Positions 24,645 to 32,513 of a DNA stretch of 60,714 nt are shown here, in pieces. Within the stretch, counting starts at the first letter, position 1, and each line of letters begins with the position of its first letter. Under the pieces are notes generated by a model that did no database searches, was not told the origin of the DNA, and saw only the letters and a list, made by a program, of their open reading frames with translations. This stretch comes from a virus, in the IMG/VR virus record IMGVR_UViG_3300042890_000355, positions 1 through 60,714 of that record; one strand, given 5' to 3'. A program made the position numbers and the translations under genes.

Positions 24645-25113
24645 AGAACACCGTAATATGCGTATTGGCTCCCAAGAAAAGTCGTATGCCGTAATGGGCA
24701 AGAATACCTTCTCCGGGAATATTTACGTTGTATGCAGTTTGATTTGACGAATCTATTTGCAGTAGTACGTCATTGTATACGGTGACATTTCCGCTGGCTG
24801 CACCAGAATTGGCAACAGTAACAGTAAACGTATTTGCAGTAGCCGCTGTTTGAACTTGATATGGGTTGTCTGTTAAATCCCAATCCAAATAAACCCAATC
24901 ACCCGCTTTTAGACCGTGATTGATGGCAGTAATTGTTGCTGTTGTAGTGGCTCTTGCGTAAGTCCCGCTAATACTAATGTTGTCAACCAAAACAGTGTAC
25001 TCAGTAGCACCAGTAAAAGGAAAAATAATCGCTCCCTTTAAACGAGTTCGGTACGGAACCATCAAGCCGGAAACCCCGCCATGCTGTGATTTAACGTCAT
25101 ATTGCATTGACAT
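24637..25113 (-). CDS. Beta-rich structural protein
   Basis: 158 residues from ATG 25113, which has GGAG 7 nt upstream; an upstream TTG in frame is less likely. The sequence is beta-rich (GAIIFPFTGATEYTVLVDNI, TANTFTVTVANSGAASGNVT). The TTTATITAINHGLKAGD segment resembles the Ig-like insert in the neck protein at 2300-4387. It follows a strong terminator and is the first gene of the downstream neck run. Confidence 0.65.
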   Translation of the reverse strand: MSMQYDVKSQHGGVSGLMVPYRTRLKGAIIFPFTGATEYTVLVDNISISGTYARATTTATITAINHGLKAGDWVYLDWDLTDNPYQVQTAATANTFTVTVANSGAASGNVTVYNDVLLQIDSSNQTAYNVNIPGEGILAHYGIRLFLGANTHITVFYG

Positions 25114-25127
25114 AATCAATCTCCTTT

Positions 25128-25149
25128 AAAAAAGGGGCCGAAGCCCCTT
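25128..25149 (-). terminator. Rho-independent terminator with UUCG loop (minus strand)
   Basis: On the minus strand a 7-bp stem AAGGGGC / GCCCCTT closes a TTCG tetraloop and is followed by a T6 tract (A6 at 25128-25133 on the plus strand). It lies just downstream of the gene ending at 25157 and before 24637-25113. Confidence 0.9.
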
Positions 25150-25156
25150 GGGTTGA

Positions 25157-25705
25157 TTAGGAATCTGCAAATGGTGTAGCAACAGTGCCGGAACCAATAA
25201 CGTTTCCAGTCACCATGTACTTATCAGCAGCAACTGCAACAATTTGAATCCATGTGCCTGCAACGCCGCCGGTAGTTGTACCGTTCAAGTTGATGAAGTC
25301 ATTAGAAGAGCCGTTGGCAGTAAAGCCAACAACTGCGCCAGATGAATCTGAGTCAACAGAGATTACAGTACCAACGTACAAGTCACCAGAACCAGAAGTT
25401 GTACCGATCTTCAAAGAGCTTGTAGAGATGGTAGTAGGAACCCAGATCGTGTATACAACGCCTTCGTTGTTAGCTGTGCTTGGGTCTTGACCGGGGCCAG
25501 ATGTAACAGAGTTTGCTGAAACGTTGATTGCTGGCAAAGTCAAAGTGACTGCTGCTGCCAAAGAACCGCCAACCGCAATAATGCGACCACCATGAGCTTC
25601 TGGGCTTAATGTGGTGCTTGTTGTGATGTCCACAACAGTAGCTGGACCTTGTTGATAAATGCCGCCCAATGAACGAACTGGGCCTTGAAACGTAGTACGT
25701 GCCAT
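25157..25705 (-). CDS. Capsid decoration / major structural protein
   Basis: 182 residues. The N-terminus (ARTTFQGPVRSLGGIYQQGP) is frequent in phage head-fibre or decoration proteins. The rest is a beta-rich Ser/Gly/Val domain (LYVGTVISVDSDSSGAVVGF). It has its own promoter-like region and leader upstream and a perfect terminator downstream, so it is a monocistronic unit. That is expected for a highly expressed virion protein, probably a decoration protein, though this is inference. Confidence 0.68.
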   Translation of the reverse strand: MARTTFQGPVRSLGGIYQQGPATVVDITTSTTLSPEAHGGRIIAVGGSLAAAVTLTLPAINVSANSVTSGPGQDPSTANNEGVVYTIWVPTTISTSSLKIGTTSGSGDLYVGTVISVDSDSSGAVVGFTANGSSNDFINLNGTTTGGVAGTWIQIVAVAADKYMVTGNVIGSGTVATPFADS

Positions 25706-25795
25706 GATGTATTCCTTACATACAAGTTAAGTGCATCAGTCTGTATGTCGTCAGCCGGGACTGTCTAATGCACCGGATAAGCCCGGATTAACATG

Positions 25796-25824
25796 TTTAT
25801 ACCACTACAATAAATCTAATGCAA
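25796..25824 (-). promoter_or_regulatory. Candidate promoter for the decoration gene
   Basis: Minus strand TTGCAT (-35, 25819-25824), 17-bp spacer, TATAAA (-10, 25796-25801). It directly follows the capsid terminator and precedes a leader of about 85 nt with an inverted repeat (GTGCAT ... ATGCAC). The -35 match is weak, the -10 good. Confidence 0.4.
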
Positions 25825-25825
25825 G

Positions 25826-25857
25826 AAAAAAGGGAGCCGAAGCTCCCTCTTTTTTTT
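25826..25857 (-). terminator. Terminator after the major capsid gene (bidirectional)
   Basis: A 7-bp stem AGGGAGC / GCTCCCT with a TTCG loop on the minus strand is flanked by A5 (25826-25830) and T8 (25850-25857) on the plus strand, so it can terminate transcription from both sides. It follows the capsid stop at 25865 by a few bases. Confidence 0.9.
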
Positions 25858-25864
25858 AGACCTA

Positions 25865-26776
25865 TTAGGCTCCGGGTGAACCGAAGATACCCAATGGATC
25901 TGACACGCCGAAGCTGTAACGCTCACGGGCTTTGTAACGAACGTTACCTGTGTCAAAGTCACCGTCCATGCCAGTAGACATAGGGGTGCGGATGAAGTGC
26001 TTCAAACCATTAGGCACATCTGTCAACAGGAACCAAGCATTGGTGTCTGTCAAGTAGTGGTTAATGCAATAGCCTTCAGGGATAGAACCATTGTTCTTCA
26101 AAGCGTTGATGTCATTGTCGGCTGTAGAAACACGGAGTTCGGTTTCAAGCAAACGAGTAGCAACGAATTGCAGAGCAGGTGGAATCACCAACTTCTTAGG
26201 CTTAGCGGCGATCAACAAGCTACGCTCATCTGTCCAAGCAGCGATTTGAATAACAGCGTTTTCCAACGATGTTTCATTCAAGTCAGAAGCGGTAGATGGA
26301 GTGTTACTGTTAGTACCACCAGAGACCAATGGGTGGGCAGTGTTACACAAAGTAACGCCGTCACCGTAGGTCACGCCAGAGCCAGAAAATGCGTTGTTCA
26401 ACACAAAAGCGGCTTTAACTTGCTTGGTGTAAGCCATACCACGGGCCAAAGCCTTGGTATAACGTGAAGACAGGCTGTCGTACAAGTTATCTTCCACAGC
26501 TTCCTCTGTAATGGCAAAGCCCATCGCAATGGTTTCGTGTGTGTAACGTGCAGTAAATGCTTCCTGTGCATTGTCATAAGCGATGGCAGAACCCTCGTTT
26601 TTGACAGGTGCTTGACCGAAGCCAGACAACTTTGTCTCTTCTTCGAAGCTACGCTCAGATGACTCTGTTTCGTAGATTTCTTTGTGCTCTTCGCCGTATT
26701 TAGCGTACTCAAGACCGAACAAAGCGTTCAAGCCGGGGAGTAATTCTTTGAGCAGTTGTGCGCGTGAAATAGCCAT
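25865..26776 (-). CDS. Major capsid protein, Mu gpT-like
   Basis: 303 residues. The opening (ISRAQLLKELLPGLNALFGL) and the segments AIAYDNAQEAFTARYTHETI, MGFAITEEAVEDNLYDSL and ALARGMAYTKQVKAAFVLNN match Mu gpT-like major head proteins with the HK97 fold. The CNTAHPLVSGGT and GVSDPLGIFG motifs are also typical. It is followed by a strong terminator and preceded by decoration, accessory and scaffold genes, the canonical order of a head module. Confidence 0.85.
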   Translation of the reverse strand: MAISRAQLLKELLPGLNALFGLEYAKYGEEHKEIYETESSERSFEEETKLSGFGQAPVKNEGSAIAYDNAQEAFTARYTHETIAMGFAITEEAVEDNLYDSLSSRYTKALARGMAYTKQVKAAFVLNNAFSGSGVTYGDGVTLCNTAHPLVSGGTNSNTPSTASDLNETSLENAVIQIAAWTDERSLLIAAKPKKLVIPPALQFVATRLLETELRVSTADNDINALKNNGSIPEGYCINHYLTDTNAWFLLTDVPNGLKHFIRTPMSTGMDGDFDTGNVRYKARERYSFGVSDPLGIFGSPGA

Positions 26777-26787
26777 GATTTAGCTCC

Positions 26788-27393
26788 TTAGATGCCAACG
26801 GCGTTAGTGAAAGCGGAAGCGCCGGGATTGAACTTAACAAACACTTCAGTGTAAGTATCAGTCAATGGAGAAGCGAAACCGATGATCTTAAACGCAGCGG
26901 CAGTAGTAACTACTGTGCTCTCCAAGGCGCTGGTAGAGTTACCTGTACGGGTAGAACCTGTAGAAGTAGACTGTGCAGCAGCAAAGAAGGTGTTTGCGCC
27001 AAGAGCGGCTTGAGTAACTTGGCCATCCAATTGAGCTTGGAAAGTCACGTTAGGGTCAGTGATAACGTATGCAGTTACCACGCCGGTTGTGCCGGAGGGA
27101 TAGTACTGACCGTAAATCTGCTGGCCTTGTGCGTTGATGTAGGATGCACCAACAAAAACGCCCCAAGCACCCAAACTAGAACCACCAAGGTTATTAGTAG
27201 TTAAGTCTGAGCCGGTAGCGGTACACAAAGCGATATAACCGTCTGCATTGATGAGAACAGCTTGTCCAAAGAACAAGTTAGTACCAGCGCCGCTGGTTGG
27301 GTCAATCAGGAACTGACTCGTAGCGCCAGCATAGGGCATGCCGTCGTTACGATTTATGGCTCGTAGGCCATAGGGGGTATTGGTCATTGACAT
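26788..27393 (-). CDS. Head decoration-like protein
   Basis: 201 residues from ATG 27393 with GGAG at a good distance. A longer frame upstream only overlaps the neighbouring gene. The sequence MSMTNTPYGLRAINRNDGMP, then YAGATSQFLIDPTSGAG and ALCTATGSDLTT, looks like a capsid decoration or stabilisation protein placed beside the major capsid gene. Beta-rich with no catalytic motifs. Confidence 0.68.
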   Translation of the reverse strand: MSMTNTPYGLRAINRNDGMPYAGATSQFLIDPTSGAGTNLFFGQAVLINADGYIALCTATGSDLTTNNLGGSSLGAWGVFVGASYINAQGQQIYGQYYPSGTTGVVTAYVITDPNVTFQAQLDGQVTQAALGANTFFAAAQSTSTGSTRTGNSTSALESTVVTTAAAFKIIGFASPLTDTYTEVFVKFNPGASAFTNAVGI

Positions 27394-27412
27394 TTTAAGT
27401 CTCCAAAAAAAT

Positions 27413-27871
27413 TTAAGTACCTTTTCCGAAAGTGACCGTGGACTTACGTTCTTTGAACATAGGCATCCGTGGATCATTTTCGCGCATGTAGGTGTTGTCT
27501 ACTGACTGCATTTGCGCTTCCGCTTGATTGCGATAGTACGCATTTCGTTGTTCAGTAAATTCCACGGGTGTTTTGCAAAGTAAAAGACCACTGACTTGAA
27601 CGCTATCTGGAAACTGTGCATGACTGCTAGATCCAAACAAACGAATTTCAGGATGGTCAGAAGCCTTTACGGGTTCCCAGCCTTCGCGCAGTTTTGAAGA
27701 GATATTGGTAGCGTCTTCCTTATTCAAGGTACTAACACGGATCCAACGGAAAGCATAGCCCGGCTCTGGATGAGGATCAGGCAAAAGCTGGGGCGGCATC
27801 CAATGTTTTGGACGGGCAACAGCCTCACGGCTTTCAGTGTCACGTTTAGCGCGAGTTTGAGTTTCAGACAT
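27413..27871 (-). CDS. Conserved head-module protein
   Basis: 152 residues. Conserved-looking blocks are PKHWMPPQLLPDPHPEPGYA, FRWIRVS, SSKLREGWEPVKASDHPE, GLLLCKTP and NTYMRENDPRMPMF. I recognise the type from capsid modules of many environmental phages, where it sits between scaffold and capsid genes. Function is not known; an assembly or capsid-lining role is plausible. Confidence 0.68.
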   Translation of the reverse strand: MSETQTRAKRDTESREAVARPKHWMPPQLLPDPHPEPGYAFRWIRVSTLNKEDATNISSKLREGWEPVKASDHPEIRLFGSSSHAQFPDSVQVSGLLLCKTPVEFTEQRNAYYRNQAEAQMQSVDNTYMRENDPRMPMFKERKSTVTFGKGT

Positions 27872-27872
27872 A

Positions 27873-28796
27873 TCAATTACCTTTTCTTAATTCTGCAATT
27901 TTTTGAGCCATAAGTTCGTGGGATACACCAAACTTTTTAGCCATCGTTACCTGAAATGGAGTGAGCCGGATCTTGGAAGATGAGGTGCTCCGTGTCGCAG
28001 GTGCGACGACATTCGATTTTTGACGAGGAGCGGAACTCGTTTGAGCTTCCGATTCGTTGTTATCCAGATCGAAGTTCTCTGGAAACACTTGGCGAATACG
28101 CGAATTAAGTCGCGCGTAATATTCGTCGGAGTTAGGGTCAATGCCATTCTTAATGAGCTTAGTATGTAAGCCCAGAGCAAAGCTGGTCATTTCATCATCA
28201 CTACCAAACCAAGAATTCTCGCTTTGCCATCTAGCAGCTTTAGGGTCTGCTTGCGGTTGACGAGGGACTTCCCTAGGTGCGATTTTTACTTCATTTTCTT
28301 CCTTTTGTAAAGCAGGTCGAAAATTATTTACACGATCCATCTTAATTTTGGCAGAAGTTAGTAACTCCTGAGCCTCAACTAAAGCGTCAGAATCACCCGA
28401 TTCATACGCACTTTTATAGCGTCGTTTAGCTTCTTCAACCTCGTTAGATACTACTTTCTTAGCTTGCTCTAATAGAGCAGACTGACCTTCGCTCAAGGAA
28501 CCTTTGAGTTTTTTATTCTCTTCGGCTACCGATTGGGCAAAAGCTACAGCCTCTTCCCGCTCGCGGGCAGCTTCCTCAGCACGGCGACGCTCATTGTGAA
28601 AGCCAGACTGAAGGTCAGCAATACGCTTCTTAACCTTTTCGTCGTACTTTTCAATCTCATCGTCGTCATTAGATTGAGTAGATTTTGTTTCTTTTGAAGA
28701 GGTTTCAATCTCTACATCTACCCCGCCATCATCCTCGACAGCAGGTTTCTTTTCCTCATCTGGAAAACTAAATTCTTGCTTTTCAATTTCGGGCAT
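27873..28796 (-). CDS. Capsid scaffold-like protein
   Basis: 307 residues, very rich in Glu, Lys, Asp and Gln, with an acidic N-terminus and a long coiled coil (about 60-150: YDEKVKKRIADLQSGFHNER and following). The C-terminus is basic (TPFQVTMAKKFGVSHELMAQ). Charge pattern, helical content and location just upstream of the capsid genes are those of a phage scaffolding protein. No protease domain is visible. Confidence 0.7.
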   Translation of the reverse strand: MPEIEKQEFSFPDEEKKPAVEDDGGVDVEIETSSKETKSTQSNDDDEIEKYDEKVKKRIADLQSGFHNERRRAEEAAREREEAVAFAQSVAEENKKLKGSLSEGQSALLEQAKKVVSNEVEEAKRRYKSAYESGDSDALVEAQELLTSAKIKMDRVNNFRPALQKEENEVKIAPREVPRQPQADPKAARWQSENSWFGSDDEMTSFALGLHTKLIKNGIDPNSDEYYARLNSRIRQVFPENFDLDNNESEAQTSSAPRQKSNVVAPATRSTSSSKIRLTPFQVTMAKKFGVSHELMAQKIAELRKGN

Positions 28797-28805
28797 GATT
28801 ACTCC

Positions 28806-29222
28806 TTAGTAGTTAGGTCGCTGAATTCCACGGGGATCCTGAACCACTGCTTCGACGCTATCGTCGTTAATCAGTCGCCACTCGGTACCGTGTATTTTCA
28901 TTCGCGTCCCAGTATTAGGTCGCGTAATGATGAAATCTCCAACTTTGCAGGAAGCTCCTGAAGGAAATCGCTTTTCGTCTTTGAAAGCGTCTGGGCCAAT
29001 CTTGGCCACAAACAAAACGGGAGAAAGCAATTCTTCATGGTGCATTGCAGTGGCTGATTTTAAAATGCCAGTTTCGCTAAATTCCTCTTCAGCTTTGGGA
29101 AGCATACAAAGAATATGGTAAGTAGCGGGATCGGGCACTTGTCGTGCTTTCTCCTCTGGTTCTTTGTTTAGAAGGCCAGAAAGATCAACAGCAGACACAT
29201 CAAATTCACTCATCGTCATCAT
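28806..29222 (-). CDS. GroES-like co-chaperonin domain protein
   Basis: 138 residues. The pattern TYHILCMLPKAEEEFSETGI, LLSPVLFVAKIGPDAF, FPSGASCKVGDFIITRP and GTEWRLINDDSVEAVV follows the Cpn10 fold, with the long beta-hairpin and the mobile-loop position near residues 45-60. Phage co-chaperonins (T4 gp31) replace GroES in folding capsid proteins, and the gene lies in the head module. The resemblance is to the fold rather than to close GroES sequence, so identity is moderately sure. Confidence 0.6.
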   Translation of the reverse strand: MMTMSEFDVSAVDLSGLLNKEPEEKARQVPDPATYHILCMLPKAEEEFSETGILKSATAMHHEELLSPVLFVAKIGPDAFKDEKRFPSGASCKVGDFIITRPNTGTRMKIHGTEWRLINDDSVEAVVQDPRGIQRPNY

Positions 29223-29403
29223 CCTTAATTTTTCTTAAAAGGTCATTCAACTCATACTGCGCGGTTCGTAGACCCTTGATTACTCCGCACATACCTTTGT
29301 AATCAGCGTAGTCTTTAGCTACGCCGTCACATAAAGATCCAGTTAAATCTTGTACACGTTCATTAATCTTTTGATTAAGAACATCAAATATTTTCAGTTC
29401 CAT
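29206..29403 (-). CDS. Small helical head-module protein
   Basis: 65 residues, helical and acidic at the C-terminus (DLLRKIKDDDDE). The opening is ELKIFDVLNQKINERVQDLT. It overlaps the GT2 gene by 20 nt and the GroES-like gene by 17 nt. Function unknown; similar small helical proteins accompany portal genes in podoviruses. Confidence 0.6.
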   Translation of the reverse strand: MELKIFDVLNQKINERVQDLTGSLCDGVAKDYADYKGMCGVIKGLRTAQYELNDLLRKIKDDDDE

Positions 29404-30142
29404 GATGCACCTCTAATGGTTTAAAAGTAATAGGGTCGTATTTAGCGGTTTTACTCCACACCCTTATGTAGTTACAGACTGGCCGCTCTTCGCAAGTCTC
29501 ACATTTTTTGTTGTTATTACTGTTATTTCCGGGGTGTGCACGGTATAAATACAGCACTTTTGGCAGCCTAACAATGGGAAATTTCTCTGAAATTTGCATG
29601 AAAAGATCCCCATCTTCACACGCACTGACCAGTTTTTCGTTATATCCGTCAATAACATCCATTACTTTGCGGCGATATACCCCAAAATGCCGCCATCCAT
29701 GCTGGTGTAAAACATTAATATCAAAGGTTTTACTCTCCGAATACAGTTGATGCTCACCTTTTTCTCCAATCTGAGCCAGATCTGAGTAGATTAATCCCAC
29801 ATCTGGTAGCTGATCGAAGCTTCTAACCATCTCATCCAATGAATATCTCTCTAATATGTCGTCATTATCAAAGTGACCCACTAAATCACCCGTAGATAAC
29901 TCATAAGCCCGCTTCCTATTCTTGACAATCCCTAAATTTTCGTCATTCCGATACGCTTTAATGCGGGGATCATAGGTAGATAACATATAAGCTATCTCCC
30001 ATGTCCCATCATCAGAGCAATCATCGACAATAATCAACTCCCAGTTCTCGTAAGTCTGGTTTCGTACACTATCGACCGCATATTTAATGTATCTGGCCGA
30101 GTTATATGCCGGCATTAACAGAGAAACTAGGGGTTTTGTCAT
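29384..30142 (-). CDS. Family 2 glycosyltransferase
   Basis: 252 residues of the GT-A fold. The N-terminus VSLLMPAYNSARYIKYAVDS is the standard GT2 opening. IIVDDCSDDGTWE supplies the nucleotide-binding Asp pair, and GHFDNDDILE the DxD metal-binding motif. The C-terminus has a Cys cluster (KCETCEERPVC). It would transfer a sugar from a nucleotide donor to a glycan or protein. It sits between portal and head genes with 1-nt spacing to the portal stop, so it is expressed late. Acceptor unknown; other sugar genes lie at 6582-14047. Confidence 0.88.
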   Translation of the reverse strand: MTKPLVSLLMPAYNSARYIKYAVDSVRNQTYENWELIIVDDCSDDGTWEIAYMLSTYDPRIKAYRNDENLGIVKNRKRAYELSTGDLVGHFDNDDILERYSLDEMVRSFDQLPDVGLIYSDLAQIGEKGEHQLYSESKTFDINVLHQHGWRHFGVYRRKVMDVIDGYNEKLVSACEDGDLFMQISEKFPIVRLPKVLYLYRAHPGNNSNNNKKCETCEERPVCNYIRVWSKTAKYDPITFKPLEVHHGTENI

Positions 30143-32506
30143 TTAGCCTCGCGTCATTTTGGTAATAACATCAGCTTTAAGCTTCTGTTCATTTTGTTTC
30201 TGCTGAGATTGCAGGCGCATAGCCTCTCTTTGGCTCTCAGCCTTGATCCTCTCAGCGTCAATGGCCAATCTAGCCTGAGCCAGCGCCATATCAGCCTGAT
30301 CTTTTGCAGATTTACGTTTAACTTCCTCAGCTTTGATCTGTAATTCAGCCTGTTGCATCTGAATAAGCGGGTCTTGCGCCTGTTGTTGAGCCTGTTTCTG
30401 CTGAGCAGCCGCCATATTTGTCTGTAAAAGCTGGGCACTTGCCTGAGCAATCAACTTAGATAACTGAACTTCCACATCCTCTGGCAATTCCTTGTCAGGT
30501 GGTGGCAAAGGTACGCCCATTTGCTCTTCAATTTTGCGTCTGTACAAGAATCCTAAGTGCTCCGCGATGTGCGCCTGAATAGCCGCCATCATTTGCTGAG
30601 CCATAGGGTTCTGACCCATCGTCTGAGCAATCATTGGATCCTGCATGAACGTTGTATGAGCCGCAATGTGAGCATCTTGATCCTGATAAATGAACGCTCT
30701 CGTAGGTTCACCCTTCAAGAACGCCATGTTCTCAGAAATAGGATCGCGAGGTGTCTCATCATCAGGAGTTGGTACTAGCTTCTCGCCATTCTTAATACCC
30801 AACACCTCAATCATCTGTCTATGTAGGTTAGGCAAGTTGTAAATCTGAGGAGCCTGCGCCGCCATTTGCATCACAGCTTGGTACTGCATGATCCTCTGAG
30901 CCATGGTCGAGCTATTAGGATCTGACACAGGGATAACATCCACCATGTCATAGTCTTCCTGCTTGGCCATCCTCGTGCCAGAGGTAGGTTCATACTCATA
31001 CTCTGTAGGAGCGTAGTCACGAATGATCGCTTTGAGGATCTTGAACTCTTGCTTCATAGCGTAGTGAACCCGAGCCTGCACAGCAGACATTGTTTTCAAC
31101 TGACGCTCTAACAAAGCTAACGTAGTTCCTACAGGAGCGTTAGCACTCATATCACTGACGTTCATGTCAGCAATAGATCCCAAACGTCTACCTTCTTCAG
31201 TGACTTTATCTAACAACATAGACAATACTTGTGATGGCTCCTTATAAGGAAGCATCATGATGTTGTCTTTGATAGACCCACTTGGTACGTCTACGTCTCT
31301 AAACTCACCCGGAGCGATAGGTGTGTCGTCACCCTTAACTCGGAGTCCTCTAGATTTAAGACCGCCGGGCAGATTGCTTAATGTGCCAGCATCAATGAGT
31401 TGTCTAATAAGAGAAGTACCGGCACGGGCATAACCACCAATAAGATGTATGAAACCAAAGCCATAAGCACCAAAGCCGGGTACATAATCATACTGAACAA
31501 AGTGCTGGCGCTTAAGTTTCTTCTCATCTGTTTCATTCCAGTTCCTGTAAATAGACAGAATCTTATTTGTACCTACATCAATTGTGATGATGTAAGGTAA
31601 AGCAATACCATCTTCATCTTCATAGCCGGGTAAGTCATAGTCAACCTGAATCTCATAAATCTGGTAACGGTCGTCATCAGTAACTGAGTAACCCTGCTCG
31701 TCCGCTTTTTTCTTTTCTACGTCGGTGTGTAGGTTACTCGGCTCTCCCAGTTCTACATCAACATAGAAGCCTGCTACCTGTAGTTTCTTAAGTTCATTCT
31801 TAGACTTACGCATGATGTGCGTAACTCTCTCTGCTGTTCTAGAACTACTAGAGCCGTAAGGAATAATCACATCCTCGGCGGGAACGTAAACAGAAGTCTG
31901 CCGTCCCAAACTGGGATCATAGTAAACCTTCTTAAAGGCCGAACCAGCTAGACCTAAGTTAAACAACATTCTCTCGTGCTCAGGACGATACTCAGGCATC
32001 TCCTCAGTGAGTTTATAGTTCATGTCCTCCTGAACTCGCGCAGCCGCTTCAGTTTTAAGGCGGTCGATTGCACCAATAATTTCAGTTTTGACTGGCCCCG
32101 CCGCTGGGAACGTTTCAATAATCGTCTCACTCTGGAACCGAACCGCAGCTTCAGTGAGGATAGTCGAGAATACGCCGCAAGCACCGTTCCACGGCTCAGT
32201 ACGTTCTTCATACTTCATCCCCAAAACATCCAGACCCTTGACATACATCTCTACCCAGTCTTTACGGGATGTGATGTCGCTAGAAACTTCCTCAACCAAA
32301 TCAGATCCAATCGTAGCCAGTACGCTGTCATCTATAAATTCAGCCAAGTTGTCGTCAAACTTATCTCCTCCGCCGGCGGGAGGAGTTAAATCAATCTCAA
32401 TCCCATCTATCTCAATCGACATAGATTCAGGATTCTCAACTTCGATTTCAATATCTGGAGCCAGTGAATCTATGCCTTGTGGCATTTCGTATAAAGATTT
32501 TTCCAT
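30143..32506 (-). CDS. Portal protein, P22-type
   Basis: 787 residues, in the size range of P22 gp1-type portals. The N-terminal third contains DWVEMYVKGLDVLGMKYEER and AFKKVYYDPSLGRQTSVYVP. The crown/stem region has GFGFIHLIGGYARAGTSLIR and an aliphatic turret. The C-terminus (about 640-787) is a Gln/Ala-rich coiled coil (AAAQQKQAQQQAQDPLIQMQ) as in long-barrelled portals. It forms the dodecameric gate for DNA and is encoded 7 nt from the large terminase gene. Confidence 0.9.
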   Translation of the reverse strand: MEKSLYEMPQGIDSLAPDIEIEVENPESMSIEIDGIEIDLTPPAGGGDKFDDNLAEFIDDSVLATIGSDLVEEVSSDITSRKDWVEMYVKGLDVLGMKYEERTEPWNGACGVFSTILTEAAVRFQSETIIETFPAAGPVKTEIIGAIDRLKTEAAARVQEDMNYKLTEEMPEYRPEHERMLFNLGLAGSAFKKVYYDPSLGRQTSVYVPAEDVIIPYGSSSSRTAERVTHIMRKSKNELKKLQVAGFYVDVELGEPSNLHTDVEKKKADEQGYSVTDDDRYQIYEIQVDYDLPGYEDEDGIALPYIITIDVGTNKILSIYRNWNETDEKKLKRQHFVQYDYVPGFGAYGFGFIHLIGGYARAGTSLIRQLIDAGTLSNLPGGLKSRGLRVKGDDTPIAPGEFRDVDVPSGSIKDNIMMLPYKEPSQVLSMLLDKVTEEGRRLGSIADMNVSDMSANAPVGTTLALLERQLKTMSAVQARVHYAMKQEFKILKAIIRDYAPTEYEYEPTSGTRMAKQEDYDMVDVIPVSDPNSSTMAQRIMQYQAVMQMAAQAPQIYNLPNLHRQMIEVLGIKNGEKLVPTPDDETPRDPISENMAFLKGEPTRAFIYQDQDAHIAAHTTFMQDPMIAQTMGQNPMAQQMMAAIQAHIAEHLGFLYRRKIEEQMGVPLPPPDKELPEDVEVQLSKLIAQASAQLLQTNMAAAQQKQAQQQAQDPLIQMQQAELQIKAEEVKRKSAKDQADMALAQARLAIDAERIKAESQREAMRLQSQQKQNEQKLKADVITKMTRG

Positions 32507-32513
32507 GAGAGCC

